From contig JAPVLO010000115.1 of the NCBI GenBank assembly GCA_027257055.1, positions 1,178,001 to 1,242,000 on the forward strand: a DNA stretch of 64,000 nt, written 5' to 3'. Source of the stretch: Cephalopachus bancanus. Lineage: Eukaryota > Chordata > Mammalia > Primates > Tarsiidae. Made by a program: the position numbers and the translations under genes. Positions 34,576-45,480 of the stretch are shown piece by piece. The notes beneath the pieces were generated by a model. The model worked only from the letters and a program-made list of their open reading frames with translations. It had not been told where the DNA came from and ran no database searches. Numbering within the stretch: position 1 is the stretch's first letter; each line of letters opens with the position of its first letter.

Positions 34576-35989
34576 GAATCATGCCTGAACATTTCCTAGT
34601 ACATATAATTTGCAAGTGCCGCCATGCTGTTGTCATTTACTGGAAACAAACAAATGAACACTGAAAAATTTGTAAGTCACACATCTTAAGGATTGGATGG
34701 CCTTATTTAAGAATTTGTGAACCACTTCAAATTATAAGAAAAATCTTGTGTATGTTTGGTGAATGTACATTTTTCTGGGGAAGACTTTTCACAGATATAC
34801 CTTTAAAAGGTTGAGATCCACCAAAGAAAATGAGGCTTGGAGCTGTGAACAGATGCGCCTGAATCTACACTCTAAGATTGGAAGTGCTACATTAATACAA
34901 GGAGTTATTACTATTTCTTTAGGAGTCTTCTGGCTTGATCACATTTTTTTTTTGGTTGCCATTCTGTCTTGGAATGCCATAGCTTTTGGATCCAGAATTT
35001 TATTACTAAAAACTAACCCTGGAATCTTAGAGTCAAAGTCACTGCACTTAGTACATGAATCTGAAGCTCCAGGTGACTCAAAAAAATTTTTAGGTTAATA
35101 ACTAACTGGATTGGATAGAGCGTTTTGTTTCACAAACATGATCATAATTTGCTCTTATTTACTTCTAAATTATAAATGATTATTCAGTAGTTTTTCCCCC
35201 TTCTTTTTAAACAGGCTCTTGAAAACATTGCTTTAATGAAATATACAACTTAAAAACAGCTGTGGTGTTGGTATGTAATGATTGAAGTGTAATTACGAGT
35301 CGCAATTATTCCCAATTAGGCATTGGGAATGCCAACGTAGGAACCCCAATCAACTCAACACATGCAAGGGAGAGTCAAGCCTGGGCAGGGACAGAGTATG
35401 GGGTGTGGAGGGGGTTGACTTAGGGACCCCAAGCATCCAGTTGAAGAGGTTTTGTCATGGGCTGGGGCATCGAGGGACTGATTCCTCATGTGTGGTGGGA
35501 CTGTAGAGGGAAGCCCCAGGCTTCTCAGGCTTAGAGAGGAAAGGAAGCCTTCAAGGGAAAGTGTTTCTGAATGATGTTTCCCTGGACTTCTGAGTCTTAT
35601 TTACTCAAGGGCAGACAAACACCCTGGAAGAACTTCTTCCCCTTATGAAGATGTAATTCACTTGAGGGTACATCAGGGGCCAGAGCCCCCTTCCCCCATA
35701 GCCTACAGAGGCGCCATAACTGGAGTAATTTCCAGGCTGCCAGCCTTCCCCACTTCCATACCTGCCCTCCTCATGACTCCACTAGGGACCCTTGTGATCC
35801 CTGCCTTCCTTTCACAGTTCACATGACCAGAGTTTTGTGCTTCCATGGCCCTGCTGTTAGCTTATAAGTGAACCCAACACGTGACTTGATGCCCTGGAGC
35901 TAACATGACAGCAGTGGGTTAATGCCTGCATCCTTTGGCTTTTTAGGATGGTCTCCTGATGACGTTATTTCCCTTTGACCCTTATTCCT
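34576..35989. other. Mostly non-repetitive sequence
   Basis: About 34755-34815 resembles an unnamed ancient repeat ('gtacatttttctggggaaga'). The remainder has no recognised feature except the AT-core/inverted repeat block at 35270-35335. Confidence 0.35.
35270..35335. promoter_or_regulatory. Candidate regulatory block with inverted CCAAT repeat
   Basis: TAAT cores at 35276, 35290 and around 35304 precede a perfect 9-bp inverted repeat: 'attcccaat' (35308-35316) and 'attgggaat' (35322-35330) around a 5-base spacer. The two arms place CCAAT-type cores in opposite orientation. No known element is asserted. Confidence 0.3.
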
Positions 35990-36450
35990 GCAATTGGGCA
36001 ATGATGCCTGGGCAAAGGTGGGAGTCGGAGGCATGTCTGAGAGGTGGCTTTCCGGGCTGGGAGTACAGGTACATGCGGCAGAGCCATGGTGGGTGTGGCT
36101 GGAAAGGTCCCCATGACCAGGTCACAGCACTTGGGTTTTGTCTACCAGTACAGGCTAGTATGGGCTCACTGGATGATTTTGAATAAGTAAGAGATCTGGC
36201 CAGAGTTGGTCTTTGGAAGATTTTTCACGCATCTGTTTGGGGGGTGTCAATAGGTGGAGGGAACCTGGAAGCAAGAAGATCATTCATGCAGTCCAGGAGA
36301 CAGTGGTGATGAACAGGGGGTGTGGAAGAGTGGGATGTGGGGAACAGCAACAGAGGAGCCCTGGTGCCTGGCAGGACAAAGGGAAGTAAGGAGGAGGGGG
36401 CAGGCAGCAATGTCAATGTTGGGGTTGGGATATTTTGAACTTAGATAGTT
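35990..36450 (-). repeat. L2 LINE fragment, diverged
   Basis: Antisense L2 features: 'aagagatctggccagagttg', 'cattcatgcagtccaggaga', 'gtggtgatgaacaggggg'. Boundaries approximate. Confidence 0.5.
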
Positions 36451-36734
36451 GGAAGGACTAAAAGAAAGACAGAGGGAGGTGTGACTGCTAGTGAATGAGA
36501 GAAGGAAGAGAATGAGTTTGGAATGAGTCATATTATTTGAGAGAAGGAATATATGGAACATAGGGAAGATTCCAATCAGCATTAGGGGTATGGGAGTCAG
36601 ACTGGAGCATCTCTGGGGAGACAGCAGAGTGAAAATACAAGAGGACTAGGGTCCAAGTCCCTGGGGCTTGTCTGTATGAACCCAGGGCTGGGAAAGAACC
36701 AGTAAAAACAATCCTGCTGGCATACTTGATGTTC

Positions 36735-37095
36735 TTTGAACCTTCATTCTATTTTTTGTGGCTGAATAGTATTTTATTCTGTATATGCATTACATTTTCT
36801 TTATTCATCTGTCATTTGATGAACACTTAGGTTGATTTCAAATCTTAGTGCTGCAATAAACATGCAAGTGCAAGTATCCCTTTGATATACTGATAGATAT
36901 GTTGATACTCAATAGTGGGATTGCTGGATCACATAGTAGTTCTAGTTTTAGTTTTATGAGAAATCTCCATATTGTTTTCCATAGTGAATGTATTAATTAA
37001 CATTTCCAACAAGAGTGTATGAGCCTTCTTTTCTCCACATTCTCACCAGCATTTTTTATTTCTTGTCTTTCTTATAGTAGCCATTCTTCATTCTT
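36735..37095 (-). repeat. L1 ORF2 3' fragment
   Basis: Antisense L1: 'ggctgaatagtattttattc', 'gcaataaacatgcaagtgca', 'gggattgctggatcacatag', 'ttctccacattctcaccagc'. Truncated at both ends and frame broken. Confidence 0.85.
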
Positions 37096-37154
37096 AAGGA
37101 CTGGGAACAGCTCTGGGTTGGGTCTGTGGACTCTTTCTGACTCTTTCTTGTCTG

Positions 37155-37622
37155 TTGAAGCTATGAGAAAAAGCTAATGGGCTGGTTTGGAGGCTTTGAA
37201 CCTGGAACTGGGCAGATCTGAGTTCTAATCACTTGTCTACCAATTTTAGCCATACAATATTGATTTGCTTGCTTATTTATTTATTTACTGTGTTGGGGGG
37301 TCTCACTCTGTCACCCATGCTGGAGTGCAGTGGCAGGATCACAGCTCACCACAACCTTGACTTCCTGGGCTCAGGCCATCTTCCACCTCAGCCTCCTGAG
37401 TAGCTGCGAGTATATGTACATGCCACCATGCCTAGCTAATTAAAAAAAAAAAAGAATTTGTAGAGACGAGGTCTCTCTATGTTGCCCAGGTGAGTCTCCT
37501 GGCCTCAAGTGATCTTCCTGCCTTGGTGTGAGCCACCATACTTGGCTTGGTTAGTTTACTTAATCTTCTGGATGTCAATTTTCTTACCTGTAAGACGGGA
37601 TGATAATAAGACTCACATCATT
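37155..37622 (+). repeat. MIR SINE split by an Alu
   Basis: Sense MIR halves at 37155-37260 ('gggcagatctgagttctaat') and 37550-37622 ('gtcaattttcttacctgtaa', 'gatgataataagactcacat') flank the Alu at 37285-37548. Confidence 0.7.
37285..37548 (-). mobile_element. Alu SINE, older type, inserted in MIR
   Basis: Antisense Alu: 'tctcactctgtcacccatgc', 'tggagtgcagtggcaggatc', an A-rich linker at 37441-37452 and 'gtgagccaccatacttggct'. Part of the left arm is deleted. Ordinary Alu-J-like rather than the lineage-specific type. Confidence 0.88.
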
Positions 37623-37624
37623 GA

Positions 37625-37760
37625 CTCATGCAGCAAATATTTACTGCATATGGTGGGATAACAGCGGTAAGATGTAACTTCAAGCCTAGAGGAGAGAGAC
37701 AGAGCAATACAATAAAACATGGTAGGTGCTACAGAGATTGGACCAGGGAAGGTTAAGAGC
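37625..37760 (-). repeat. L2 LINE 3' end
   Basis: 'catgcagcaaatatttactg' and 'aaacatggtaggtgctacag' in antisense. Confidence 0.55.
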
Positions 37761-37784
37761 TTGTAGGAGGGTTGTGAAACCAAT

Positions 37785-37818
37785 TCTCTCTCTCTCTCTC
37801 TGTGTGTGAGTGTGTGTG

Positions 37819-37859
<41 letters not shown>

Positions 37860-37870
37860 GTGTGTATATG
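37785..37870. repeat. Compound (TC)n(TG)n microsatellite
   Basis: TC run followed by TG run with few interruptions. It generates a false His/Thr-rich open frame on the minus strand. Confidence 0.97.
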
Positions 37871-37949
37871 TCGGAGGGTGGGAGAGGAGGTTTCCTTTCC
37901 TGGAATGTATGATGCAGATAAATTTTGAAGACTGAGTCCAAGTACTTCC

Positions 37950-38106
37950 AACCCTGGCTACCCATGAAAATCATCTGGGAGCCACGCTCCACCTTGACCA
38001 ATGAACTCAGAATCTCAGAGCAGGGGCTGGGGTTGGGTTGGATGGAGCCTGGGCATTGGTATATTTTTAAGGCAACCCATGTGATTCTCATGTGTGGCCA
38101 AGGTGG
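37950..38106. mobile_element. hAT/MER-type short DNA transposon remnant
   Basis: Ends 'ggctacccatgaaaatcatc' and 'gtgattctcatgtgtggcc' form diverged inverted repeats. The middle 'gcctgggcattggtatattt' is familiar from a MER-class hAT-Charlie element. Exact family not asserted. Confidence 0.6.
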
Positions 38107-38112
38107 AAAAAT

Positions 38113-38495
38113 AGCCAAATTAGCCAAAGACTGAGTGGGAAAGAGAAAGTGAGCCCTACCAGAAAGAGTGGCGTATGTAAAACTCAGAGGGCAGGAGAGA
38201 AAGGTTCAGCTGGACTGCAGAAATCAGTTCAGTATGTTGTTTTACAAATTGTAGTTCATGGTTTGTGAGTGTCATGAAACCAATTGAGTATGTCATGACC
38301 AGCTTTAAAAACTAAATAGAATAGATGGCATTGAAAATATCAGGGCACCTGGTAAATAGTAAAGATCACTGTTTTCAGAGTCTTTTGTTTCACACACACA
38401 TGTGGTGTGTGCCCTGGTCTCCTGCAAAACATACTTCTTGCTGTGTGCAAAGTCAGAGATTTCTGAGAAATGCTGGTTCGGCAAGGAATAGTGTG
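38113..38495. other. Partly repeat-like sequence
   Basis: 38220-38345 ('gtcatgaaaccaattgagta', 'gtcatgaccagctttaaaaa') resembles an ancient repeat that I cannot name. The rest is unassigned. Confidence 0.35.
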
Positions 38496-38496
38496 A

Positions 38497-38514
38497 GGTG
38501 TGTGTGTGTGTGTG

Positions 38515-38562
<48 letters not shown>
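38497..38562 (+). repeat. (TG)n microsatellite
   Basis: About 33 TG units with a single CG interruption at 38521. Confidence 0.97.
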
Positions 38563-38563
<1 letters not shown>

Positions 38564-38625
38564 TGGGAATGGGCTGTGAAAGGTACTTGGGCTCTGTCCC
38601 TAGGAAGGGAGGTGACTTTGAAGGA

Positions 38626-39704
38626 TTTTTTATTATTTTTAAAATTGTATTTATTTTAGAATTGTGGGCTACACGTGAGGATTTGCTACATCAGTAAGTT
38701 GTGTGCAGGTGAGGATTGGGCTTCTAGTGAGACCTCTCTTCCTCAGTAGTAGACATGGGTACCCAATGGGTGGTTGTGTGACTCTTATTTCCCCCTTTCT
38801 CCCTCCTTTAGCAGTGCCCAGTGCCTTGCTTTCATGCTTGCATGGTCAATGTTTAGAGCTCGCTTATGAGTGAGAACATGCAGTATTCAGTTTTTTGTTT
38901 CTGGGATAATTCACTTACAATCATGGTCTCCAAATGCAACTGTGTTGCTGCATAGGACATGATTTTGTTCTTCTTTATGGCTGCATAATATTCCACTGTG
39001 TATACATACTACCTTTTCTTTATCCAGTCCGCTTTTGATGGGCATCTGGGTGGGTTCCATGTTTTTGCTGTTGTGAATAGTGCTGTAACAAACATATGTG
39101 TGCAGGTGTCTTTCTGGCAGAGTGATCTGTGTTCCTCTGGGTATATTTCCAAAAACGGGATTGCTGGATCATAGGGTAATTCAATTTTTAGTAGACAACG
39201 AATTCATGGCCAAGTCATCAAAAGCAAACATGGCAAAAGCTAAAATTTACAGGTAGGATCTTATCAAGCTAAAAAGTTTTTTTGCACTTGATGCAAGAGA
39301 AACCATCAGGAGACTAAAGAGACAACCTACCAAATGAAATAAAATGTTTGCAAGCAATGCGTCTGACAAAGGCCTAACATCCAGGACCTACAACTCGAAT
39401 TGACAGAAATAAAATGTGAGCAAAGGACACGAACAGACACTTCTCAAAGGAAGACATACAAACGGCCCACAGACATATATTAAAAAAAAATGCTTGGCCT
39501 CACTAATCATCAGAGAAACGCAAGTCAAAACTACAGTAAGATACCACCTCACACCGGTAAGGATGGCAATCATTCAAAAGTCAAAAAACAACAGGTGATG
39601 GTGAGGCTGCAGAGAAAAGGAAACACTCCTACACTATTGGTGGAAGCTAGTTCAGCCTTTGTGGAAAGCAGTGTGGCATTTTCACAAATAACTAAAAATT
39701 GAAG
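38626..39704 (-). mobile_element. L1 insertion with 5' inversion (twin priming)
   Basis: The left part (38626-39193) is antisense L1 3' UTR and ORF2 end, beginning with a T-rich tail. The right part (39194-39704) is ORF2 in sense ('gacaacgaattcatggccaa', 'gccgtctgac'-type text, 'gagaaacgcaagtcaaaac'). The two parts meet near the same ORF2 point, sharing 'taaaaattga'. Flanking repeats 'ttgaagg(a)ttttt' at 38618-38630 and 39699-39710 are the target-site duplication. ORF2 is truncated and broken. Confidence 0.88.
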
Positions 39705-39710
39705 GTTTTT

Positions 39711-40600
39711 AAATGGAGCAACAAGGTCACCTCTGCATTTCAGAGCGGTTCTTCCCCTGCAGCATAGGCAGTGGTGGTAGGAAAAGAGGCTGCCGCTGCA
39801 GTGGTGTTCCCCGGGAGAGGTGATCCAGTTTGATGGGCAGGTGCCAGTTTAGGGCAGGAGTGGAGGGGATACAGAAGGAGGACGCTGGGCTGATGGATGG
39901 ACCTTGACCTCTGCTCTCGCCTCTTCTCTTATGACTCCTTCTGCTGCAGGCCCCTCCAGCCAAGGTACTGACAGTCCCTCAGGCCCGATCACTCAGGACC
40001 TTGGTAGCAGTTTCTTCTCATCTCTCTACCCCCTTTATGTCTCCATCTGGGGAGCTCGGCATCACTATCATGATTCAAGCAATGGGAGAGAGAAGCCTCC
40101 GGAGTTTTTCTTTAAACGGAGGCATTTTTTTTTTGGGCTTCCTGCTCCCCTAGATGCAAAAATAGCAGAACAGATGTAACTAATGCTTTGAGAAAAAATT
40201 TCCTTTGAGCTGATATCAAATATAAATGTTGGGGCCTGATGGGGAAGTTCAGAAAGTTCTAGGTTGGAAAACACTCCATTTTATCTCATCTAGGGATGGG
40301 CGCTCCATGGTCCTCCTCTTAACAGCAGGACTTGTGAGCCTTTATGGCACTAGAGATTCAGGTGAGGGGTGGGAGCAGCCAAACCAGAGCTTCCCTTTGC
40401 ATCTCCCTCCTGGGCCAGGTACTGGGGTAGAAAGAGGAATACCGGGCTGTGCCCGTCTGCTGCTATGTGCCTGCAACCATGCACACACATATGGCTAATG
40501 AATTGGGCTAAGTAATTGCAATGCAGTGTAGTTGCCTCCTACTACCCCCTCCCACCACTTTGGCTACCCTGGCCACCTTGCTGATCCTGATAAAAAAAAA
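39711..40600. other. Unassigned unique sequence
   Basis: No gene or repeat recognised. Confidence 0.4.
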
Positions 40601-40992
40601 ACTTACTCCTGCCTTAGGACTCTCATTCCTTCTCTTCCCTCTGCTGGGAACACTTCCCCTACAGGTCTTCACAAATGTCTCTGCTCAAATGCCATCCTTC
40701 CTGCAGGTGGCCTTTCTGGACCACTGAGATAGCTTTTTCTTCTAATACTTTTTACTTCTCTCATCTTGTTTTATTTTTCTTTAATTGCACAGATCGCTAA
40801 CAGAAATGGTCTATTAATAATCCATTTGCTAGTTTTTGGTGGCCTTCTCCTTCAACTAGAGGGTGAGTTCCCTGAAGGTAGGGACAGTGTCTGTCCAGGT
40901 CTGCCTGTGCATCGCTGTATTTCTCCAGCTGAAACATGTGTGCGTGTATAGGGTGTGTGGCACTTGACAACTGGCATTGGATAAATATTTCT
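40600..40992 (+). repeat. L2 LINE 3' region
   Basis: 'tctgctgggaacacttcccc', 'ctctgctcaaatgccatcct', 'tccctgaaggtagggacagt', then 'ggataaatatttctttgatg'. Confidence 0.8.
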
Positions 40993-40999
40993 TTGATGA

Positions 41000-41120
41000 A
41001 TAGACGTGGGCATCACCGATGGATGGACTCATTTACTTATTCTGCATTCAACCACGTGTCAGGCACTAGGCTTGCTGGTGGAGGACATCTAGGAAGCATA
41101 GTTCGTGTTCTGGAACTTTT
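41000..41120 (-). repeat. L2 LINE 3' end fragment, diverged
   Basis: 'cttattctgcattcaaccac', 'gtgtcaggcactaggcttgc' in antisense. Confidence 0.5.
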
Positions 41121-43319
41121 GTGGGAGATAGTCACTTGCAGTGTGACAGCACACGGTTTTGTACCCCAGTCTCCCTGGGGCTGGGACTGTCTCCTCAGAA
41201 GCATTCTGCTTCCTAGGGGACTTCCAATGTGGTTTTTAGTGGTGTGTTCTGGGGGACTGACAATAGGGGTCAATACAGAAATAACTTACTAGCCACTGTG
41301 GTTTTGCAAGTAAATATACTGCCAGCCCTCAGCCTGGGACTCGGCTGCACCCCATGCCTTGCCCCCGCAGGCTGTTCTGCAACCTCCTTCCAGTGTGTTC
41401 TCAATGCCTCTCTCCTCTGCGTTGAGGCTGGAATGGCCACTTTATTTCTTTGTTCCCTCCGTCATTCTTTCAGCTAGGTGTGAAGCCAGTGGGAGTCTCA
41501 GGTCACAAACTCAGAGGTGTCATGTATCTTATTTTCTGTGAATCTGAGTCTCTGTCCTACCATGCAGGCAGAAACTCCGGCCCAGTTATTCTTGGGTACT
41601 GCCTCTCCTTAGGCAATATTATCTGTTTCTTCTATTGGACACAGAGCTGCTCATTCTCCCAGCCCCAGGTTCTCTAGGGTTGAGTTTCTGCTGTGTCTTT
41701 CCACATTTGGAGCCCCTAGCCTCACGTTTGGTCTGCCTACAGCATGAGGGTGGATGTTCCCATTGCGCACCTATCCCGTGTGTGTTCACGAAGAGAAATA
41801 GTCCTGTCCCTGGCCTGAGACCAGTCTGGGTAGCTGCAAGTCACAAGGCCCCCATGTAAAAAGGGTAAGTCATACCTCAGGGCAGTGGATCAAGTGTTAA
41901 AAGCACCCAGGACTCCAGCAGTTGGGAGGAAGTTGAAGGTGGGTAGGGTTGGAGAGAGGTGAGGGTTCTCTGAGGAGACGATGATAAACCTGCTTCTGGA
42001 AGGTGGGCTGATTTGAGAATTCACTTTGGAGAGAAATTAAATCTCTATCCCCATACAAAGCCCAGCCAGCCAACTCCACAGGCAATATGAGGTGAATTTG
42101 CTGGAAGAAAGAACCAACTTGAACTTTTGAACTCTGGAGGACTTGAAAAAGCGTGCTTGGCTATTTCTGCACCAGCATTCTACCCCCTGTCGTCAGCCAG
42201 GCCTGACAAAGTTGGGCTGGGGGTGCTGCAGCCTGGATGGCTTTGCCTCTCTTTATAACCGTGTGTGGCTTTGAAATGTAATATAACGAGTTCACCTGTC
42301 ACAGGCCTCAGCAGTTCCTCAGCTGTCGCCCCCAGCTCTGCTTCTGCTGCAAAGGGGCCACATTAGAATCCAACCCCGGAGAAAATGAATCTGGAGTTCA
42401 CAGAAGACGGCAAGTTCTTTTTATAGCTTTCAATGGATTTTGAGTGGCGCGCAGAACTGACAAAACACCTCTCGAGGCAACGGCTTCTCTGGACACTGTG
42501 TTTTGAAAAGGATTCAGTTCCATTTAAATGATGGCATTTTTGAGTAAATTTTTTCACATTCTATACCCCATGTCTTCCTTTTTATTTCCTATAGGAAGAG
42601 TGTAAATGTAAATTAAAATTGCCTGGGAAAGTCTAGGCATAAATATTAAAATGTTTGGCTGCTGGTTAAAGGAAATTTATGTTTGCAATTTCTCTCTGTT
42701 GCAGCAACTTGCTTTTATTTTTAGTGGTGGTTGTTATCCCAGACTTCAGAAGATGTTCTTCTTGGTGTTTCCCTCTTCCTCTATAATTCCTCTATCCTTC
42801 TACTCTGCCCCACCTCTGTGTCGGGTGGTCTTGGGAACAAGTGCCCATCATCTCCAAAGCAATGGGACCAGTCTCTAATGCTCATGGGGTCCAGCCATTA
42901 AATAAATGCATGATGTCAGCTGAGGGGCCTGTGTGAACTGGGAAGGGCGTGCCTGTCAGAAGAGGCAGTTTTTACCACGCCAGGGTAATTACAAGGTGGC
43001 AGAGCTGGGGGCCAGGCCTCCGAGTTTCCAACCAGATCTTAAGGTAACAGTTCTTGAATTTTAAATGTGGGCAACTAAAAAGCAACTCCATGGTGTGGCT
43101 GAATAAAACACACTCACTAGATTCAGCCCTTAGGCTGCCAGTTTGTAGTCTCGGTCACAGACGCGTCAGGCTCTCCTGGCCTATGACAAGCCCACATGAC
43201 CTGCCTGCACGAGGGGTGCTCCCTGTGTGTGTAGACCTGCCTGGCCAGCGGCTGCCTCTTTAGGGGTGGTTTTACTTTGAGAGAGTGACCTTGTCATGGG
43301 AAGAAGGAAGAGGCTCGGC
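41121..43319. other. Non-repetitive sequence with candidate conserved block
   Basis: About 2.2 kb without recognised transposons or exons. Block 42290-42560 retains CpGs and is annotated separately. Confidence 0.4.
42290..42560. promoter_or_regulatory. Candidate conserved non-coding block
   Basis: Unique sequence with several surviving CpGs ('gagtggcgcgcagaactgac', 'ctcgaggcaacggc', 'aaccccggag') in an otherwise CpG-poor region, and no open frame beyond background. A 64-codon minus-strand frame overlaps it without recognisable features. Regulatory role is inference. Confidence 0.25.
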
Positions 43320-43460
43320 TGGAGAGGTGTGGGATCTGTACTTTTATTCATGCTCTGCCATGAACTCTGGGGCTGAGTGACCTTGAACAAGTCTCTTGAA
43401 CCTCATGGATCTTGGTTTCCCTTTTTTAAAAATAAGGAAAATTATATTTGAATTACCTAC
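43320..43460 (+). repeat. MIR SINE
   Basis: 'ggggctgagtgaccttgaac', 'aagtctcttgaacctcatgg' fit a sense MIR. Confidence 0.7.
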
Positions 43461-44154
43461 TAGGTTTCTTTTGAGGGAAAAAGGGTCACATCAGTAACCG
43501 TGATTGAACAAGTGTAGGCACAAGCTGCCATTCTTATTTGATGTGGCCAGAGCGTGGTGTGAAAGACTCGTGAATTTGAAAAGACGTCCACTCCAAGCCT
43601 GTCCAAGCTCCAGCCTGGATCTTAGTTCTGGCCTGAGCCCAAGGGAAGTGAGGCTTGGGGCTTTCTGTCCTCACCTGTCCATGTGATTTTCCAAACCCAT
43701 CAAGACACAGGCCACTGAAGGCAGGGCACAGACAGCGCAGGCAGTAAGCAGGGCTCTGTATTTCCAATCCTGTGTCACCTCACTGTGCGTTTATGGCTCA
43801 GAGTAGCCTTGAAGAACTGTGTGCTCACCAGTTTGTTTCAATAGAAAACTTAAAAACAGAAACACTAGAAATACTGTCAAAGTTGGTGTTTCCCAGACTG
43901 GTGTTCCCAGGCACACTATAATCCAGGATACTGAAAGGGAGAACAGGATTTCACACTAAGTCAAGTTGGGAAATATTGCATTAACGTTAAATAGATTTCT
44001 TTCTTGCAGGACTTTAATGTTTTTTAAAATATGCAAATATCTGTTACGAGGTGAGAGTATACAGTGTTTCTCACACCTTTGCTTATTAAGCACTCACTGA
44101 CACTTCCTTAAAGTACAGCTTAGGTAATGCTGATCTAGGTTAGCTGATGTTCTT
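43461..44154. other. Unassigned; part resembles an old DNA element
   Basis: 43885-44130 ('gtttcccagactggtgttcc', 'cagtgtttctcacacctttg') looks like an ancient MER-class element with diverged ends. Not firmly assigned. Confidence 0.35.
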
Positions 44155-44760
44155 CTCTCCACAGATTTTTGCTGGGTGCCACTTGAGTGCAAGGCACTGG
44201 GGACAAATGGTGAACCAAAGCAGACCTAGTCTTGGCCCCTCCCTCATGACACTGACTCTAGTAGGGGAGACTGGCAGTCATCAAGTAGGCACACCCTTGG
44301 TGTAGGGTCCTAACAGGAGAGAGCCGTGCAGGAGAGGAGTGTGGTGCTCTGGAGGACTTGCCCCTCTCTGTGGGCATCCTGGAGAGAAGAGGGAGGGTTG
44401 AGGGAGACTTTGAAGGATGCAGAGGCACGAGCCAACCTGGAGAGTCCTGAGCCAGAGTTGTGAGTGGAGAGAAGCCAGTATGGCTGGAGCCTCGGGGGTG
44501 GAGGCTAGGGACGTTGTGGGAGGCTTGAAAGATGGCGAGGCTCAGTCACAGGAAGAATTTTGGTCTTTATTCTTAGGGCAGCGAGATTTCCAGAACCTAT
44601 CTTTGGAAGACGAGGGGAGGCAGAGCAAGTGCAGTTTTAATGTAGATTTTGAGGTGGCTTGTAGGGGAGCTGGCGGAGTTTATGGGGAAGGCACTAAAGC
44701 TTCCCTAAGCCATGGCTTGGTATGGTCACTGCCTGATGTCTTTGGGATGCTGGAGTGGGT
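44155..44760 (-). repeat. L2 LINE fragment
   Basis: Antisense L2: 'gcaaggcactggggacaaat', 'gactctagtaggggagactg', 'gaagccagtatggctggagc', 'gaattttggtctttattctt'. The 145-codon plus-strand frame at 44417-44854 is an artefact of this copy. Confidence 0.75.
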
Positions 44761-45114
44761 AGGGACTGTCTGCATAGGGGATGGCCCCTTTTTGCTGCCC
44801 CAATTGCAGGAGGCCCCTACAGATGGAGCACACAGAATAATAGCTACACACTGACTGGCTGGGACAGTACTGACTTTCTTGCTCTGGGTCTTGTTCCTTG
44901 ACTTGTGGGTGCAGTCAGCTTTCCATGCAGACGTAATGTGTCCCTGGGAAAGGTACTCCTGCCTGCTGGGAAACTGATGCTGGGGCAGCCAGTTCACATT
45001 ACGGTTTTTCTTGCTCCTGTTTGCTCTGGAATCATAAATGTGTTGATTGTACCTCCCGGAGGACTAATATTCCTCTGAATTTCATGTTACCTGGTCATTA
45101 TTAAATGCCTCCCA
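44761..45114. other. Unassigned sequence
   Basis: Nothing recognised between two antisense L2 pieces. Confidence 0.35.
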
Positions 45115-45480
45115 TGTGTTCAAACTTCGTTCCATAGATATTTATTGAGTGTCCTGCCAAGCATGGGAGGTAGAGGGGTGAACAAGACAGACAAGGCCCC
45201 TGCTCTCATCTGGCTCTCCTCCTAGTGGGGGATAGGTCGTTAAACAAGAATGACAAGTCTGAGGGGTTTGGACTTCAGGGAAGGCTTGTGGAGGAAATGC
45301 TGCCTAGGGTGAAGAGTAGGTATGCACCAGCAGGGTGAGGCAAGGGGGCAAGAGAAGAGTGCCCTAGAGAAAAGAGAACAGATATGACTCTATTGGGGAG
45401 AGAATAGGTCCAACTCTGGGCAAGGGGAGATTCAACGTGGCTGCAGCATAGCACAGAGCATGACCAGTAAACGTGGGAGA
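45115..45480 (-). repeat. L2 LINE fragment
   Basis: Antisense L2: 'atatttattgagtgtcctgc', 'gaacaagacagacaaggccc', 'cttcagggaaggcttgtgga'. Confidence 0.8.

Noticed and set aside
37613..38127. His/Thr-rich minus-strand frames
   Set aside because: Translations of the TG microsatellite at 37785-37870.
44417..44854. 145-codon open frame as a gene
   Set aside because: Mostly antisense L2.
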